Assembly: GCF_000308475.2 (NCBI RefSeq) | Contig: NZ_BAFT02000094.1 | Span: forward strand, 25,748-89,747 | DNA: 64,000 nt | Reading direction: 5' to 3' | DNA from: Nocardia brasiliensis NBRC 14402 | GTDB lineage: Bacteria; Actinomycetota; Actinomycetes; Mycobacteriales; Mycobacteriaceae | Shown: positions 13,531 to 23,778 of the stretch, one piece after another | How the letters are laid out: every line of letters begins with the position of its first letter | How positions within the stretch are numbered: position 1 is the stretch's first letter | Notes under the pieces: model-generated | The model's database searches: none | Told to the model about the DNA's origin: nothing | Seen by the model: the letters and a program-made list of their open reading frames with translations, nothing else | Made by a program: the position numbers and the translations under genes

Positions 13531-15243
13531 ATGACCGTCACCGGCTTGTTCACCTGGCTCGGCGGGGGTCAGCCCAACGATGTCGCCTACCGCCACGAAC
13601 GCACCGGATACGCCGTCACCGGCGCGGTGGTGCTGCTCTTCGCGACCGTGTCCGCGCTGGTCACGGCATTCGCCCTGGGTTCGGTCGGCACCTGGCCGGT
13701 GCTCGGTGTGCTCGCGGTCGCGTTGCTCGTCGGGGTGCCGGCCTGCGCGATCGCGCGGGCCCTGGCCACGCCGCGGCCGGATCGGATGCCGGACAAGCTC
13801 GGCCTGCTCGCGCGCGTCGCCCTGGCCGTGCTGACCGGTGGGCTGATCGCCGAGCTCGCGGCGATCGTGGTCTTCGGCGGCAGCGTCGACCGCACGTTGG
13901 ACGAACGGGCCCAGCGCGACACCGCTTCCGCGCCACAGGTCGTCACCGCCCGCACCCAGCTCGACCGGGCGCGCGAGGACCGGACCGCGCTGGATCGAGC
14001 CATCGCCAAGGCGCAGGACGACATCGATCGCACCATGACGATCGCACGCTGCGAACTGAACCCGGGTCCGGAATGCCCGCAGCAGTTGATCACCCGGGTG
14101 CCCGGCCGCGGCCCGGAAGCACAGGTCGCCAACGACATGCTCGACGACGCCCGCAGGCAGCTCGCCGTCGCGCAGGCCCGGGTCGAGCCGGCCGACCAGC
14201 GCGTCGCGGAGGCCGAAAAGGCCGTCACAGCAGCCGAATCCGCCGCCTTCACCGCCGCCGACCGTGGTCTGGGCGCGCGCTGGCAGGCGATGAACGACTA
14301 CACCACCCACCATGCGGGCGCCATGCCGCTGCGCATCCTGACGATCCTCGCGGTGATCGCGCTCGCCTTGTTGCCGCTGCTGCTGCGCTGGTGGCGCGGG
14401 GACACCTCGTTCGACCGGGCCACCGCCGCGCTCGCCGTGCGGGACAAAGCCGAGCAGGACGCCGAGGCCGCCATCGCGGTGAAGCAGGCCGAGGTCCGCG
14501 CCGCGGCCGAGCACCTGCGCGCCGAACAGCGCCTCACCTCCGCCCGGCTCGCCGTCGAGGCAGACACCGCGATCGACCGGGAGCGCCAGCGCACCCGGAT
14601 CATCGCGGCCGTCGGCGGCGTGGAATTCGGCATCACCGAACCGGCCCGCCGACCCGAACTCCCAGCCGCACCGGCTGACGAACGAAAGGACAGCTCCGTG
14701 TCTGCCGAAGGATTCGTGACACCGAACCTGCCCGCCCCCGTCGCCTCGGGTGCCCTCGCGCCGCAGGACGCCCGGCCGCCGCTCGCGCCCAGAACCGGTG
14801 GTGGCCTGGAACTTCCGTTGATCGGCACGGTGCCGTTCACCGATACCGCCGCCCGCTTGATCCGCCCGCTGGTCCCCGCATTCGTGGCCAACGCGATCGA
14901 CAACGCGACGCACCCGTTGCGCACCGCCAGGCAGGCGTTCGAGGAGGTCGAGGAGATCACCTTCACGTTGCGCCGCACCCGCAAGGTCACGGTGGACACC
15001 CAGGATTCGCACGGAACGAGCGGCTACCAGCTCGCGCCGGGTTCGCCCGAAGCGGTGCACGCGCAGCGCATCGCCGCCACCGTGGTGGACGCCGACTACG
15101 GGCAGCAGGATCCGCGCTACTCGCCCGCTCACTCGGGCGCGCAACCCTACGGGCTGCCGAACGCCGGGCACGACGAGCTGACCGGCCGCGATACGCCCGC
15201 GCTGCCCGGTAGCGGCCGACGCGAGCTGCCACGCGGCCGCTGA
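13531..15243 (+). CDS. DUF4407 domain membrane protein
   Basis: The 570-residue protein shows the DUF4407 layout. Three transmembrane segments lie near residues 26-48, 53-73 and 88-112, then a long extracytoplasmic coiled coil rich in Ala, Glu and Arg (about 115-250, with one Cys pair at RCELNPGPECPQQ). A fourth membrane segment (RILTILAVIALALLPLLLRWW) is followed by a second charged coiled coil to about 355. The remaining 200 residues are Pro/Ala-rich and probably disordered. Function is unknown for the family. It is transcribed ahead of the cyclase gene with a 325-base gap, so co-transcription is uncertain. Confidence 0.82.
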   Translation: MTVTGLFTWLGGGQPNDVAYRHERTGYAVTGAVVLLFATVSALVTAFALGSVGTWPVLGVLAVALLVGVPACAIARALATPRPDRMPDKLGLLARVALAVLTGGLIAELAAIVVFGGSVDRTLDERAQRDTASAPQVVTARTQLDRAREDRTALDRAIAKAQDDIDRTMTIARCELNPGPECPQQLITRVPGRGPEAQVANDMLDDARRQLAVAQARVEPADQRVAEAEKAVTAAESAAFTAADRGLGARWQAMNDYTTHHAGAMPLRILTILAVIALALLPLLLRWWRGDTSFDRATAALAVRDKAEQDAEAAIAVKQAEVRAAAEHLRAEQRLTSARLAVEADTAIDRERQRTRIIAAVGGVEFGITEPARRPELPAAPADERKDSSVSAEGFVTPNLPAPVASGALAPQDARPPLAPRTGGGLELPLIGTVPFTDTAARLIRPLVPAFVANAIDNATHPLRTARQAFEEVEEITFTLRRTRKVTVDTQDSHGTSGYQLAPGSPEAVHAQRIAATVVDADYGQQDPRYSPAHSGAQPYGLPNAGHDELTGRDTPALPGSGRRELPRGR

Positions 15244-15568
15244 AGTGCCTACCGTGGGGGCCATGCGACGCGTTCGAGCGAACCTGGCCCACACGGTGTC
15301 GGCGCGCGCCGGTGCCGCATTCGAGCGCTGCCCGATCCAGCAGGAAATCAGACATCGGCACGCGCACGTGTGCACCAGATCGCGCACGCCGCGCGGCAAG
15401 CCCGGCGCATCAGCCGCGACGTCGGCCAGTGCCCGCCCACCCCGATCTGCGCGGCCGACCCACTGCGCTCGGCTCGAGGCCCGCGCGCAGCCGTTGATCG
15501 ACGTACTCGGCCGCTCGTGGACCTCGGGTCCTGCGCTGCGCGGCTGGCCCGGAATAGGCTTTTCTCTC
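15244..15568. other. intergenic gap before the cyclase gene
   Basis: These 325 bases are open in the cyclase frame back to 15245, but the translated stretch is Arg/Ala/Pro-rich and unlike any cyclase N-terminus. I read it as non-coding. No clear terminator or promoter motif was identified. Confidence 0.45.
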
Positions 15569-17119
15569 ATGACCCGCACTGACGTCTCCCCGGCCGCGTT
15601 CGGGTCGCGGCTGCTCGGGCCGGTGGACGAATCCTCGGGGATGCGCCGGCTCCGGGTGCAGTTGCTGCTGACCGTACCGACGGTGGCCGCGAACCTGGCC
15701 GGGATGGCGGTGACGTTCGCGCTGATCGGCTTCGTGCTGCCCGGGCCGACGGTGTTCACCCGGGAACTGCTGCTGCTGAACGTGATCGCGACGCCGCTGT
15801 ACACGGCGCTGGCGTTGTTGATCGGGATCTGGTGGGGCACCGTCGGCGGGCTGCGCGCGCTGCGCTGGGCCACCGATCCCGATCAGGTACCCACCGAGGC
15901 CGAGCAGATCGCGGCGTCCGCCGTCCCGCGCCGCCTCGTGGTGCGGCAAGCGGTGCTGTGGTTCGCCGGTGCCGCCGTGCTCACCCCGCTCTACGGTGTC
16001 ACCGAGCCCGCGCTCATTCCGAAGATCCTGCTCGGCATCGGCTTCAGCGCCGTGGTGGTGTGCGCCAACAGTTACTTGATCGCCGAGTTCGCGCTGCGTG
16101 TGGTGACGGCTCGGGTGCTGGACGCGGCGCCGTCACGCCGGCGCCGCGGCATGGGTGTGTTCATGCGCTCGCTGATCGCCTGGATGCTCGGCGCGGGCGT
16201 GCCGGTGACCCTGTCGATGATCGTCGCGGTGTGGGCGCTGGCCGACTCCTCGGTCAGCACGGCCCGGCTCGCGGTCTGCATGCTCTCGCTCGGCGGCGCC
16301 ACACTGGTGTTCGGCCTGCTGCTGATGATGCAGACCGTGTCGGCGACCATCGCCCCGATCCGCGGGGTGCGGCGCGCCCTGCGCCAGGTGGAGGACGGCG
16401 ACCTGCGGGTGACGATCACCGTGTACGACGGCACCGAACTCGGCGAGCTGCAAAGCGGTTTCAACCACATGGTGGAGGGCCTGCGCGAACGAGAACAGAT
16501 CCGGGATCTGTTCGGCAAGCACGTCGGGCGCGAGGTGGCCGACGCCGCACTGGCGGGCAATCCGACCCTCGGTGGCGTGGAGTGCGAAGCGGCCGCGCTG
16601 TTCGTCGATATCGTCGGCTCGACCACGATGGCCGCGACCGTGCCCGCCCCCGAGATGGTCGCCATCCTCAATCGCTTCTTCGACATCGTGGTGGACGAGG
16701 TCGAGGCGCACGGCGGCCTGCTGAACAAGTTCGAGGGCGACGCCGCGCTCGCCGTCTTCGGCACGCCCGCAGTGCTTTCCGACGCCCCCGGCGCCGCCCT
16801 GGCCTGCGCCCGCGCCATCCGGCGCCGCCTCGACGCCACCGCCAACGACTTCATCGCCGCGATCGGGGTGGCGGCGGGTCGCGTGGTCGCGGGCAATGTC
16901 GGCGCCCGGCAGCGCTATGAGTTCACCGTCATCGGTGACGCGGTCAACGAGGCCGCCCGGCTCTGCGAACTCGCCAAACAGGACGACCTGCTGCTCGCCT
17001 CCGCGAACACGGTGAACGCCGCGGGTGCCGCCGAAGCGGCGCACTGGCAGCTCGGCGACTCCGTCACGCTGCGTGGTCGACTCACCCCCACCCAACTGGC
17101 CCGCCCGGCGTCCGAGTAG
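15569..17119 (+). CDS. membrane adenylate/guanylate cyclase with HAMP domain
   Basis: This class III nucleotide cyclase has 516 residues from ATG 15569. Six membrane segments fill roughly residues 29-255, and a HAMP linker follows (IAPIRGVRRALRQVEDGDLRV). The catalytic domain at about 340-500 holds the two metal-binding aspartates (FVDIVGST and KFEGDAALAVFG) and the purine/transition-state motif YEFTVIGDAVNEAARL. The architecture matches the mycobacterial Rv1318c-Rv1320c/Rv3645 group. It probably makes cAMP at the inner face of the membrane; cAMP over cGMP is inferred from relatives. The RBS is weak, and the start was chosen because it gives a sensible N-terminus directly before the first membrane helix. 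Confidence 0.9.
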   Translation: MTRTDVSPAAFGSRLLGPVDESSGMRRLRVQLLLTVPTVAANLAGMAVTFALIGFVLPGPTVFTRELLLLNVIATPLYTALALLIGIWWGTVGGLRALRWATDPDQVPTEAEQIAASAVPRRLVVRQAVLWFAGAAVLTPLYGVTEPALIPKILLGIGFSAVVVCANSYLIAEFALRVVTARVLDAAPSRRRRGMGVFMRSLIAWMLGAGVPVTLSMIVAVWALADSSVSTARLAVCMLSLGGATLVFGLLLMMQTVSATIAPIRGVRRALRQVEDGDLRVTITVYDGTELGELQSGFNHMVEGLREREQIRDLFGKHVGREVADAALAGNPTLGGVECEAAALFVDIVGSTTMAATVPAPEMVAILNRFFDIVVDEVEAHGGLLNKFEGDAALAVFGTPAVLSDAPGAALACARAIRRRLDATANDFIAAIGVAAGRVVAGNVGARQRYEFTVIGDAVNEAARLCELAKQDDLLLASANTVNAAGAAEAAHWQLGDSVTLRGRLTPTQLARPASE

Positions 17120-17182
17120 TTCCCGCACCCGGAGCCGGCGACGCGCACTCGTTTCGCACGGCGAAAGCCGCTACCACGGCAG

Positions 17183-17214
17183 CGCACCCGCCCCGGAAAA
17201 CCGGAGCGGGTGCG
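17183..17214. terminator. hairpin between convergent cyclase and MFS genes
   Basis: CGCACCCGCCCCGG (17183-17196) and CCGGAGCGGGTGCG (17201-17214) pair with one mismatch around an AAAA loop. It sits just past the MFS stop and can terminate from either side. Confidence 0.7.
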
Positions 17215-17220
17215 AAGGGA

Positions 17221-18759
17221 TCACGGCCGGGCCGTGCGCAACCGGAACGCCACCCAGGCGGCGACCAGCAGGATCGACGCCGTGCCGACGGCGGCGAAGT
17301 GGATGCCGGAGACGAACGCCTCGTGCACCGAGGCGAGGAACGCCCCCGCCACCGATTCCGGTAGCTGCTGAGCGAAAGCCGTGGCAGCGCCCAAGGATTC
17401 GGACGCCACACCGACCTGGTCGCTCGGCACGTGGCTCAGGTCGAGCCCGTTGCGGAAGATCGCCATCACCACACTGCCGAGGACGGCCACACCCAGCGCG
17501 ATACCGGTCTCGTACGCCGTTTCCGACACCGCTGCCGCGGCACCGGCCCGCTCGGCGGGTGCCGAGCTGACCACCAGGTCCGCCGAAACCGTCAGCGCGA
17601 CACCGACACCCGCGCCGATGAAGAGGAAGCCGAGAATGAACGGCGTCGTGCTGGTCGCCGCGTCCGGACCGAGCCACAGGAACAGCGCCGAACCGATCGC
17701 GGCCACGGTCAACGCACCGCCGAGCACCCGGCCGGGCGCGATCCGGCGCACCAGCCAGGCCGCGGCGAGCGAGGCGACCACGCTCACCGCGAGCCCGGGC
17801 AGCAACAGCAGTCCGGCTTGCAGCGGTGTCCGGCCGAGCACCAGTTGCAGGTACTGCGAGCCGAAGAACAGCACGCCGGCCAGCGCGAACACCGCGAGCA
17901 GGTTGGTGAGCACCGCGGTGCGGAACCTGGGCAGCGCGAACAACTTCAGGTCCAGCATCGGCTGATCCAACGTCCGCTGCCTGCGCACGAACAGCACGCC
18001 GGCGACCGCGCCGACGACCGCGACCAGGGTCGTGGTCACCGCGAAACCGTGCGCCGCCGTCTCCTTCACCGCGTAGACGATCGGCACCAGCGCGAGCATG
18101 GACAGCCCCGCGCTCGCCAGATCGAAGCGACCCGGGTTCGGATCCCGCGATTCCGGAATCAGGAACGGGCCCAGGCCGATCAGCACCAGCATCACCGGCA
18201 GGTTCACCAGGAACACCGAACCCCACCAGAAGTGCTCGAGCAGCCAGCCACCGAGCAGCGGTCCCGCCGCCGCGCCGCCGCCCGCCATCGCGCTCCACAC
18301 CGCGATGGCCACGGTCCGCTGCCGCGGATCGAGGAACATCGACCGGATCAGGCCCAGGGTCGCGGGCATGAGCGTCGCGCCGGCGACACCCTGCAGAACG
18401 CGGGCGCCGATCAGCATTTCGGGCGAGACCGCCCAGGCGGCGAGCAGTGAGGCGACACCGAAGCCCGCGGCGCCGATCAGCAGCAGCCTGCGGCGGCCGA
18501 TCCGGTCGCCCAGGTTGCCCATCATCACCAGCAGCCCGGCCAGCACGAACGAGTACACGTCGATGATCCACAGCAGCTGCGGCGTGGTCGGCGCCAGGTC
18601 GGCGCTGATCGCGGGCACCGCCAGGTCCAGCACCGTCGCGTCGACCGCGAGCAGCAACAGGGCCAGCGCGAGTACGGACAGCCCGGCCCATTCGCGCGTA
18701 CCGGCGCGGGGTGGCGTCTCGGACCCGGTCGGCCGGGTGGTCTTGGTCTGGGTGGTCAT
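17221..18759 (-). CDS. MFS drug exporter, DHA2 (14-helix) family
   Basis: The protein has 512 residues and 14 predicted membrane helices, typical of the EmrB/QacA/LfrA group of proton-driven multidrug exporters. Visible motifs are the antiporter D1-type motif in LLAVDATVLDLAVPAI, motif A GNLGDRIGRRRLLLIG after helix 2, RVLQGVAGATLMPATLGLI as motif B, and the motif C-like GGGAAAGPLLGGWLL in helix 5. It is divergent from a TetR regulator with only 88 bases between the starts, and two near-identical palindromes lie there, so repression by that regulator is very likely. Substrates cannot be read from sequence; cationic dyes or biocides are usual for relatives. Confidence 0.92.
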   Translation of the reverse strand: MTTQTKTTRPTGSETPPRAGTREWAGLSVLALALLLLAVDATVLDLAVPAISADLAPTTPQLLWIIDVYSFVLAGLLVMMGNLGDRIGRRRLLLIGAAGFGVASLLAAWAVSPEMLIGARVLQGVAGATLMPATLGLIRSMFLDPRQRTVAIAVWSAMAGGGAAAGPLLGGWLLEHFWWGSVFLVNLPVMLVLIGLGPFLIPESRDPNPGRFDLASAGLSMLALVPIVYAVKETAAHGFAVTTTLVAVVGAVAGVLFVRRQRTLDQPMLDLKLFALPRFRTAVLTNLLAVFALAGVLFFGSQYLQLVLGRTPLQAGLLLLPGLAVSVVASLAAAWLVRRIAPGRVLGGALTVAAIGSALFLWLGPDAATSTTPFILGFLFIGAGVGVALTVSADLVVSSAPAERAGAAAAVSETAYETGIALGVAVLGSVVMAIFRNGLDLSHVPSDQVGVASESLGAATAFAQQLPESVAGAFLASVHEAFVSGIHFAAVGTASILLVAAWVAFRLRTARP

Positions 18760-18790
18760 GACTTTCTCGACTTCCGTCGCGTGTTTTTCT

Positions 18791-18835
18791 TACCGTCCAG
18801 ACGGTACAGTAACAGACCTTACCGTCCAGCCGGTA
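18791..18835. promoter_or_regulatory. twin TetR operators between MFS and TetR genes
   Basis: TACCGTCCAGACGGTA (18791-18806) is a perfect 7-base inverted repeat around CA. TACCGTCCAGCCGGTA (18820-18835) is the same site with one change. The centres are 29 bases apart, close to three helical turns, and the second ends 12 bases before the TetR start codon. Confidence 0.8.
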
Positions 18836-18847
18836 TAGTTCCGCGGT

Positions 18848-19393
18848 GTGACGGCCAATACCCGCGACCGGATTCTGGACGCGCTCGAATCGCTGCTCCT
18901 GGAAAAGGGCATGTCGCATGTGACGTTGGAGAACGTCGCGGCGGCCGCAGGCGTCTCCAAAGGCGGCCTGCTGTATCACTTCAAGAGCAAGGACGCGCTG
19001 CTCGCCGGCCTGGTGCGGCGGCTCACCGAACGCGCGGCCCAGCAGCTGACCAGCGCCACCGACCGGGGACAGTCGGTGGTCGAGTGGTACCTGCAGACCC
19101 CCGACCCGGACAACGCCGACGAAGCGGTGGAGCTCGAGGTCTACCGCTCGATGCTGGCGACCATGCGCACCATCGACGCCGCGAACGGCACGGAGGTCGA
19201 CGAGGTACAGCAGGCCCTGATCGAGATGATGAATTCCTGGTCCGACGATCTGGACCAGGAGATCGAGGACCCGGTGCAGGCCGATATCGTCCGGCTGGTC
19301 GGCGACGGCGTGTACCTGCGGGCCCTGCTCGGCCTGCCGCCGATCGACCCGGCCCGCTACCGCCGCGTGGTGGACCGGCTGCTGCAGCGCTGA
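18848..19393 (+). CDS. TetR-family transcriptional repressor
   Basis: The 181-residue protein begins with a canonical TetR DNA-binding domain (TRDRILDALESLLLEKGMSHVTLENVAAAAGVSKGGLLYHFKSKDALLAGL, helix-turn-helix at about residues 25-50). The ligand-binding part is helical with many acidic residues. GTG at 18848 is the only start that gives a normal N-terminus. Given the divergent exporter and two palindromes in the shared promoter, it most likely represses both the exporter and itself and is released by an exported compound. Confidence 0.9.
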   Translation: MTANTRDRILDALESLLLEKGMSHVTLENVAAAAGVSKGGLLYHFKSKDALLAGLVRRLTERAAQQLTSATDRGQSVVEWYLQTPDPDNADEAVELEVYRSMLATMRTIDAANGTEVDEVQQALIEMMNSWSDDLDQEIEDPVQADIVRLVGDGVYLRALLGLPPIDPARYRRVVDRLLQR

Positions 19394-19423
19394 CCGCGCG
19401 GCCGCGCCGGTTACACTCGGCCC

Positions 19424-20296
19424 GTGCTACCAGCTGCCGACCCGGCCGGTGCCGTCGGGGCGGGAGACGATCCGGCACCAGGGTCACCTGGAACGACGGT
19501 GCCGATCCGTCCGATGACCTTCCGCGAACTCCTGGATGTGCCGTTCGCGCTGATCCAGGCGAATCTGCCCGCGCTGCTGCGGGTGAGCCTGCCCGGCATC
19601 GTGGTCGCCGAGCTCGTGGTCGTCGCGCTCACCGCGGTTTTCTCGTCCCTTACCGAAGGCTCTGACGCGGGTACCGCGTGGGCGGCGATCCTGTCCACGG
19701 CGGCATGCGTGTGGGTGCTGCGCTTCGTACTGCGCGGCACCACCGTGGCGATCGGGCTGGGGAGCATCGCGGGCGCACCGATCGGCGCGGCCACCGCGCT
19801 CGGGCGGCTCAGCGCGACGGCCGGGGCGCTGCTCGTGTTCCAGGTGCTGTACACCCTGGTCGGGGTGAGCGTGCTCGCGCTGACCGGCTTACTGATCGTC
19901 ACGCTGCCGTTCGGCGTGCTCTGGCTGGGCTGGTTGCGCGGCAAACGTTTCGTCGCGGTGCCGGTGATGTTCGTCGAGCAGGCGCCGCATCGCGGCGCCG
20001 TGGCCCGGTCGAAACTGCTTGTCGCCGGGGCAGACTGGCAGTTCACCTGGCTGTGGGTCGCGCACCGCTGCCTGCTCGCACTGCTGTGCGTGCCGCTGCT
20101 GGGTATTCCGTTCTATCTGTCGGATTTCTCCGGCACCCGGCGCTGGGCGGTCATCGTGCTGCTCACCTCGGGTGTGCTGCTGATCGCCGCGTTCGGCGAG
20201 ATCGCCGAGTCGGCCACCCGGGTGGTCGGCTACGTCGACCGGCGCTGCCGCCGTGAGGGTTTGGACATCCACGTGCCCGGTACCGAGGCCCGATGA
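19424..20296 (+). CDS. multi-pass membrane protein of the MoxR/DUF58 module
   Basis: The protein has 290 residues. After a soluble Pro/Gly-rich N-terminus, IRPMTFRELLDVPFALIQANLPALLRV leads into about five hydrophobic segments (LPGIVVAELVVVALTAVFS, AWAAILSTAACVWVLRFVL, AGALLVFQVLYTLVGVSVLAL, WLWVAHRCLLALLCVPLLGIPF and AVIVLLTSGVLLIAAFGEIA). I know no named domain for it. It is the first gene of a tight block (ATGA overlap with the next gene) that in mycobacteria corresponds to the Rv3690-Rv3695 neighbourhood. The GTG start at 19424 has no strong RBS. Confidence 0.75.
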   Translation: MLPAADPAGAVGAGDDPAPGSPGTTVPIRPMTFRELLDVPFALIQANLPALLRVSLPGIVVAELVVVALTAVFSSLTEGSDAGTAWAAILSTAACVWVLRFVLRGTTVAIGLGSIAGAPIGAATALGRLSATAGALLVFQVLYTLVGVSVLALTGLLIVTLPFGVLWLGWLRGKRFVAVPVMFVEQAPHRGAVARSKLLVAGADWQFTWLWVAHRCLLALLCVPLLGIPFYLSDFSGTRRWAVIVLLTSGVLLIAAFGEIAESATRVVGYVDRRCRREGLDIHVPGTEAR

Positions 20297-21354
20297 ACGA
20301 ATTCCACGACGCCGGAGCGCCGTTCGACGCAGGCCCGGACCAGCCGCCCGGCCCCCCGCGCCTCGGCGCCGCCGCCGACCATCGCGCGGCCGCCGAACAG
20401 GCCGCGCAGCGCCGCGATTTCGATGCCGCGCTGCGGGAACGTTTCCGCGCCGTGCTGCGGGGCTTGGAGCAGCGCGGCGTACTCGAGGTCCGCCGTTCGC
20501 GCACCGCCCGCGAGACCGCCGACGACGTCACGACCGCGCTGCCCAGCGACGGCGCGACCGAATTGCACCCCGCCGCACAGAGTTTCGACGAGGTGGTCTA
20601 CGGCGGCCGCCGGGCGACCGAGGACGAATACCGCAGGCTCGAATACGCCGACCGGTTCTCCGAAGCCGCCCCGCCGCCGGTGCTGCCGCCCACCGAAATC
20701 GAGGTCAGCGAAAAGGCGCCGCGCACCCGCAGACGGGTGCCGCCGCTGCCCGCGCTGCTGCGCGACCCGCGGTTCTGGGCCGGTCTCGCCGGTCTCGCCG
20801 CGCTCTTGCTGCTGCTCTATGCGGCATTGCAGTCGTGCGGTGCGCCGACCGCGCCGGAACCGCCGACACCCTCGAAGCCGCCGACACCGCCGCGGCCCAG
20901 CGGGTCCGGCTCCGGATCGGGTTTCGGCGCGGGCGACGACCCGATCTGGGAGCGGCTGCCCGCACCGGTGTTCTTCGGCGCGGTGCAATTCCTGATCGCC
21001 GCCGCGGTGGTGGTCTGGTGGCGGGCGCGCCGGCGCGGCGCCCTGGTGCGCGAACCGCGCCCGGTCGAGGTCGCCGCGAACGAGCTGCTGGCCGGGCAGG
21101 CCGCGCTGTACCGGCGCTCGAAGGACTACGAGCACGTCGCCGCGAAACTGCGCGGGGCCACCCTGCGCCGGATCCGCCCGACCCTCGGCCTGACCGCCGA
21201 TACCCCGCCGGAGCGGCTCGTCGGCGCCCTCGCCGCGCGCACCGGCACCGACCCCGCCCAGCTCGGCACCGCGCTGTACGGGCCGGTGCCCGACGTGGAA
21301 ACGCTGGAACTCGTTGCCACCCAACTCGAATGGCTCGAGGCGGAGCTCGGATGA
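20293..21354 (+). CDS. DUF4129/DUF4350-like membrane protein of the MoxR cluster
   Basis: The 353-residue protein has an acidic and Arg/Ala-rich N-terminal region. A first membrane helix lies near 160-178 (FWAGLAGLAALLLLLYAAL), then a short Pro/Gly/Ser linker outside, a second helix near 230-250 (FGAVQFLIAAAVVVWWRA) and a C-terminal cytosolic helical domain (YRRSKDYEHVAAKLRGATLRR to EWLEAELG). This is the usual partner architecture in MoxR-DUF58 loci. It overlaps the gene before it by four bases and precedes the MoxR ATPase by 61 bases. Function is unknown; a role as substrate or adaptor of the MoxR ATPase is inference. Confidence 0.7.
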   Translation: MNEFHDAGAPFDAGPDQPPGPPRLGAAADHRAAAEQAAQRRDFDAALRERFRAVLRGLEQRGVLEVRRSRTARETADDVTTALPSDGATELHPAAQSFDEVVYGGRRATEDEYRRLEYADRFSEAAPPPVLPPTEIEVSEKAPRTRRRVPPLPALLRDPRFWAGLAGLAALLLLLYAALQSCGAPTAPEPPTPSKPPTPPRPSGSGSGSGFGAGDDPIWERLPAPVFFGAVQFLIAAAVVVWWRARRRGALVREPRPVEVAANELLAGQAALYRRSKDYEHVAAKLRGATLRRIRPTLGLTADTPPERLVGALAARTGTDPAQLGTALYGPVPDVETLELVATQLEWLEAELG

Positions 21355-21415
21355 GACCGCCGCCGCCGCACGCTTGCCCGGCCGCCGGGAACCCCCACCT
21401 GACACTGGAGGTCCA

Positions 21416-22402
<987 letters not shown>

Positions 22403-22404
22403 CG

Positions 22405-23739
22405 ATGCGCGCCCGCCCCGCCGCTTCCGTCGGCCGCCAGCAGCCGGTGGTCACCGGCCGTCTCGCCGCACTCGCGGGGGTGCTGGCGCTGCTCGTCACG
22501 TTCGTCGTGCCGTCCTGGATCGGCGTGGTCGTGGCGAGCGCGATACTGGCCGCCGCCGTGCTGTTCGACCTCGGCACGGTCGGCCGGGCCGGTGCTCTGG
22601 GCCTGTCCCGGCCACCGCTGACCACCGTCCGGCTGGGTCGCGCCACCGAGGTGGAACTGGTCGCGGTGAACAACGGCGCCAAGCCGCTGCGCGGCACGGT
22701 GTGGGACGACTGGCCCGACAGCGCCCGCGCCGAAAACCGCACGCACCGGCTGGATCTCGCGCCCGCCACACTGGTCCGCTGGCACACCACGCTCACCCCG
22801 GCCCAACGCGGTGACCGGGTCGCGGGCGCGGTGACGGTGCGCCTGATCGGCCCGCTCGGGCTTGCCGGAACGCAGTCCCGGCGCCGGGTTCCGGCCCGCG
22901 TGCGGGCGCTGCCGCAGTTCCGCAGCGAGCGCCTGCTGCGTTCGAAAGTCAAACGGCTGCAACACCTCGAGGGCCGTAACGTGGCCAACCTGCGCGGGCA
23001 GGGCACCGAATTCGATTCGTTCCGCGAGTACGTCGCGGGCGACGACGTGCGCGCCATCGACTGGCGCGCCACCGCCCGCGCGACCGACGTGCTGGTGCGC
23101 ACCTGGCGTCCCGAACGCCACCGGCACATGCTGATGCTGCTGGACACCGGCCGGATCAGCGCGGGCCGGGTCGGCGACGGCACCCGGCTGGACGCGGCCG
23201 TGGAAGCGGCGCTGCTGCTCGGCGGGCTCGCCGCGGCGGCGGGCGACTCGGTCGATCTGCTCGCCTTCGACCGCGAACCGCGCGCCGAGGTGCGCGGCAT
23301 CAGCGGAAAAGGGTTGCAGCTCAAGCTGATGCATGCGATGGCGGGCGTCACGCCGGAACTCGTCGACACCGACAGCGCGGGCCTGGTGCGCGCCGCCATC
23401 CAGCGCACCCGGCGGCGCAGCCTGATCGTCTGGTTCACCAGCCTCGACGGTGCCGCCGTCGAGGAGAACCTGCTGCCGGTGCTGCCTACCCTGGCCCAGC
23501 GCCACCGCGTGCTGATCGTCTCGGTCACCGATCCCGATATCGCCGCGGCCGCCGCCCGCCGCACCGGCCGCGCCGACCTCTACCCGGCTGCGGCCGCCGA
23601 AACCATCCTCGCCGAGCGCGCCCTCGTCCAGGAATCCCTGCGTCGCACCGGTATCGCCGTGGTCGCCGCCGCCCCCGACCGCCTCCCCGAAGCCCTCGCC
23701 GACGAATACCTCGAACTCAAACAGTCCGGCACCATGTAA
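22405..23739 (+). CDS. DUF58 domain protein
   Basis: The 444-residue protein has two N-terminal membrane helices (RLAALAGVLALLVTFVVPSW, IGVVVASAILAAAVLFDLG), an immunoglobulin-like stretch, and then the DUF58 signature EFDSFREYVAGDDVRAIDWRATAR followed by a von-Willebrand-like fold (MLMLLDTGRISAGRV, RRSLIVWFTSL). It starts two bases after moxR and is certainly co-translated with it. Such proteins are thought to be partners of MoxR. Rv3693 is the expected mycobacterial counterpart by gene order. Confidence 0.92.
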   Translation: MRARPAASVGRQQPVVTGRLAALAGVLALLVTFVVPSWIGVVVASAILAAAVLFDLGTVGRAGALGLSRPPLTTVRLGRATEVELVAVNNGAKPLRGTVWDDWPDSARAENRTHRLDLAPATLVRWHTTLTPAQRGDRVAGAVTVRLIGPLGLAGTQSRRRVPARVRALPQFRSERLLRSKVKRLQHLEGRNVANLRGQGTEFDSFREYVAGDDVRAIDWRATARATDVLVRTWRPERHRHMLMLLDTGRISAGRVGDGTRLDAAVEAALLLGGLAAAAGDSVDLLAFDREPRAEVRGISGKGLQLKLMHAMAGVTPELVDTDSAGLVRAAIQRTRRRSLIVWFTSLDGAAVEENLLPVLPTLAQRHRVLIVSVTDPDIAAAAARRTGRADLYPAAAAETILAERALVQESLRRTGIAVVAAAPDRLPEALADEYLELKQSGTM

Positions 23740-23778
23740 TCGGCGTGCCGCCGGCGCCGCGAGGCGCATGATGGATCC

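Noticed and set aside
15245..15568. A 108-residue N-terminal extension of the cyclase
   Set aside because: Arg/Ala/Pro-rich, no homologue-like features, and a normal N-terminus begins at 15569.
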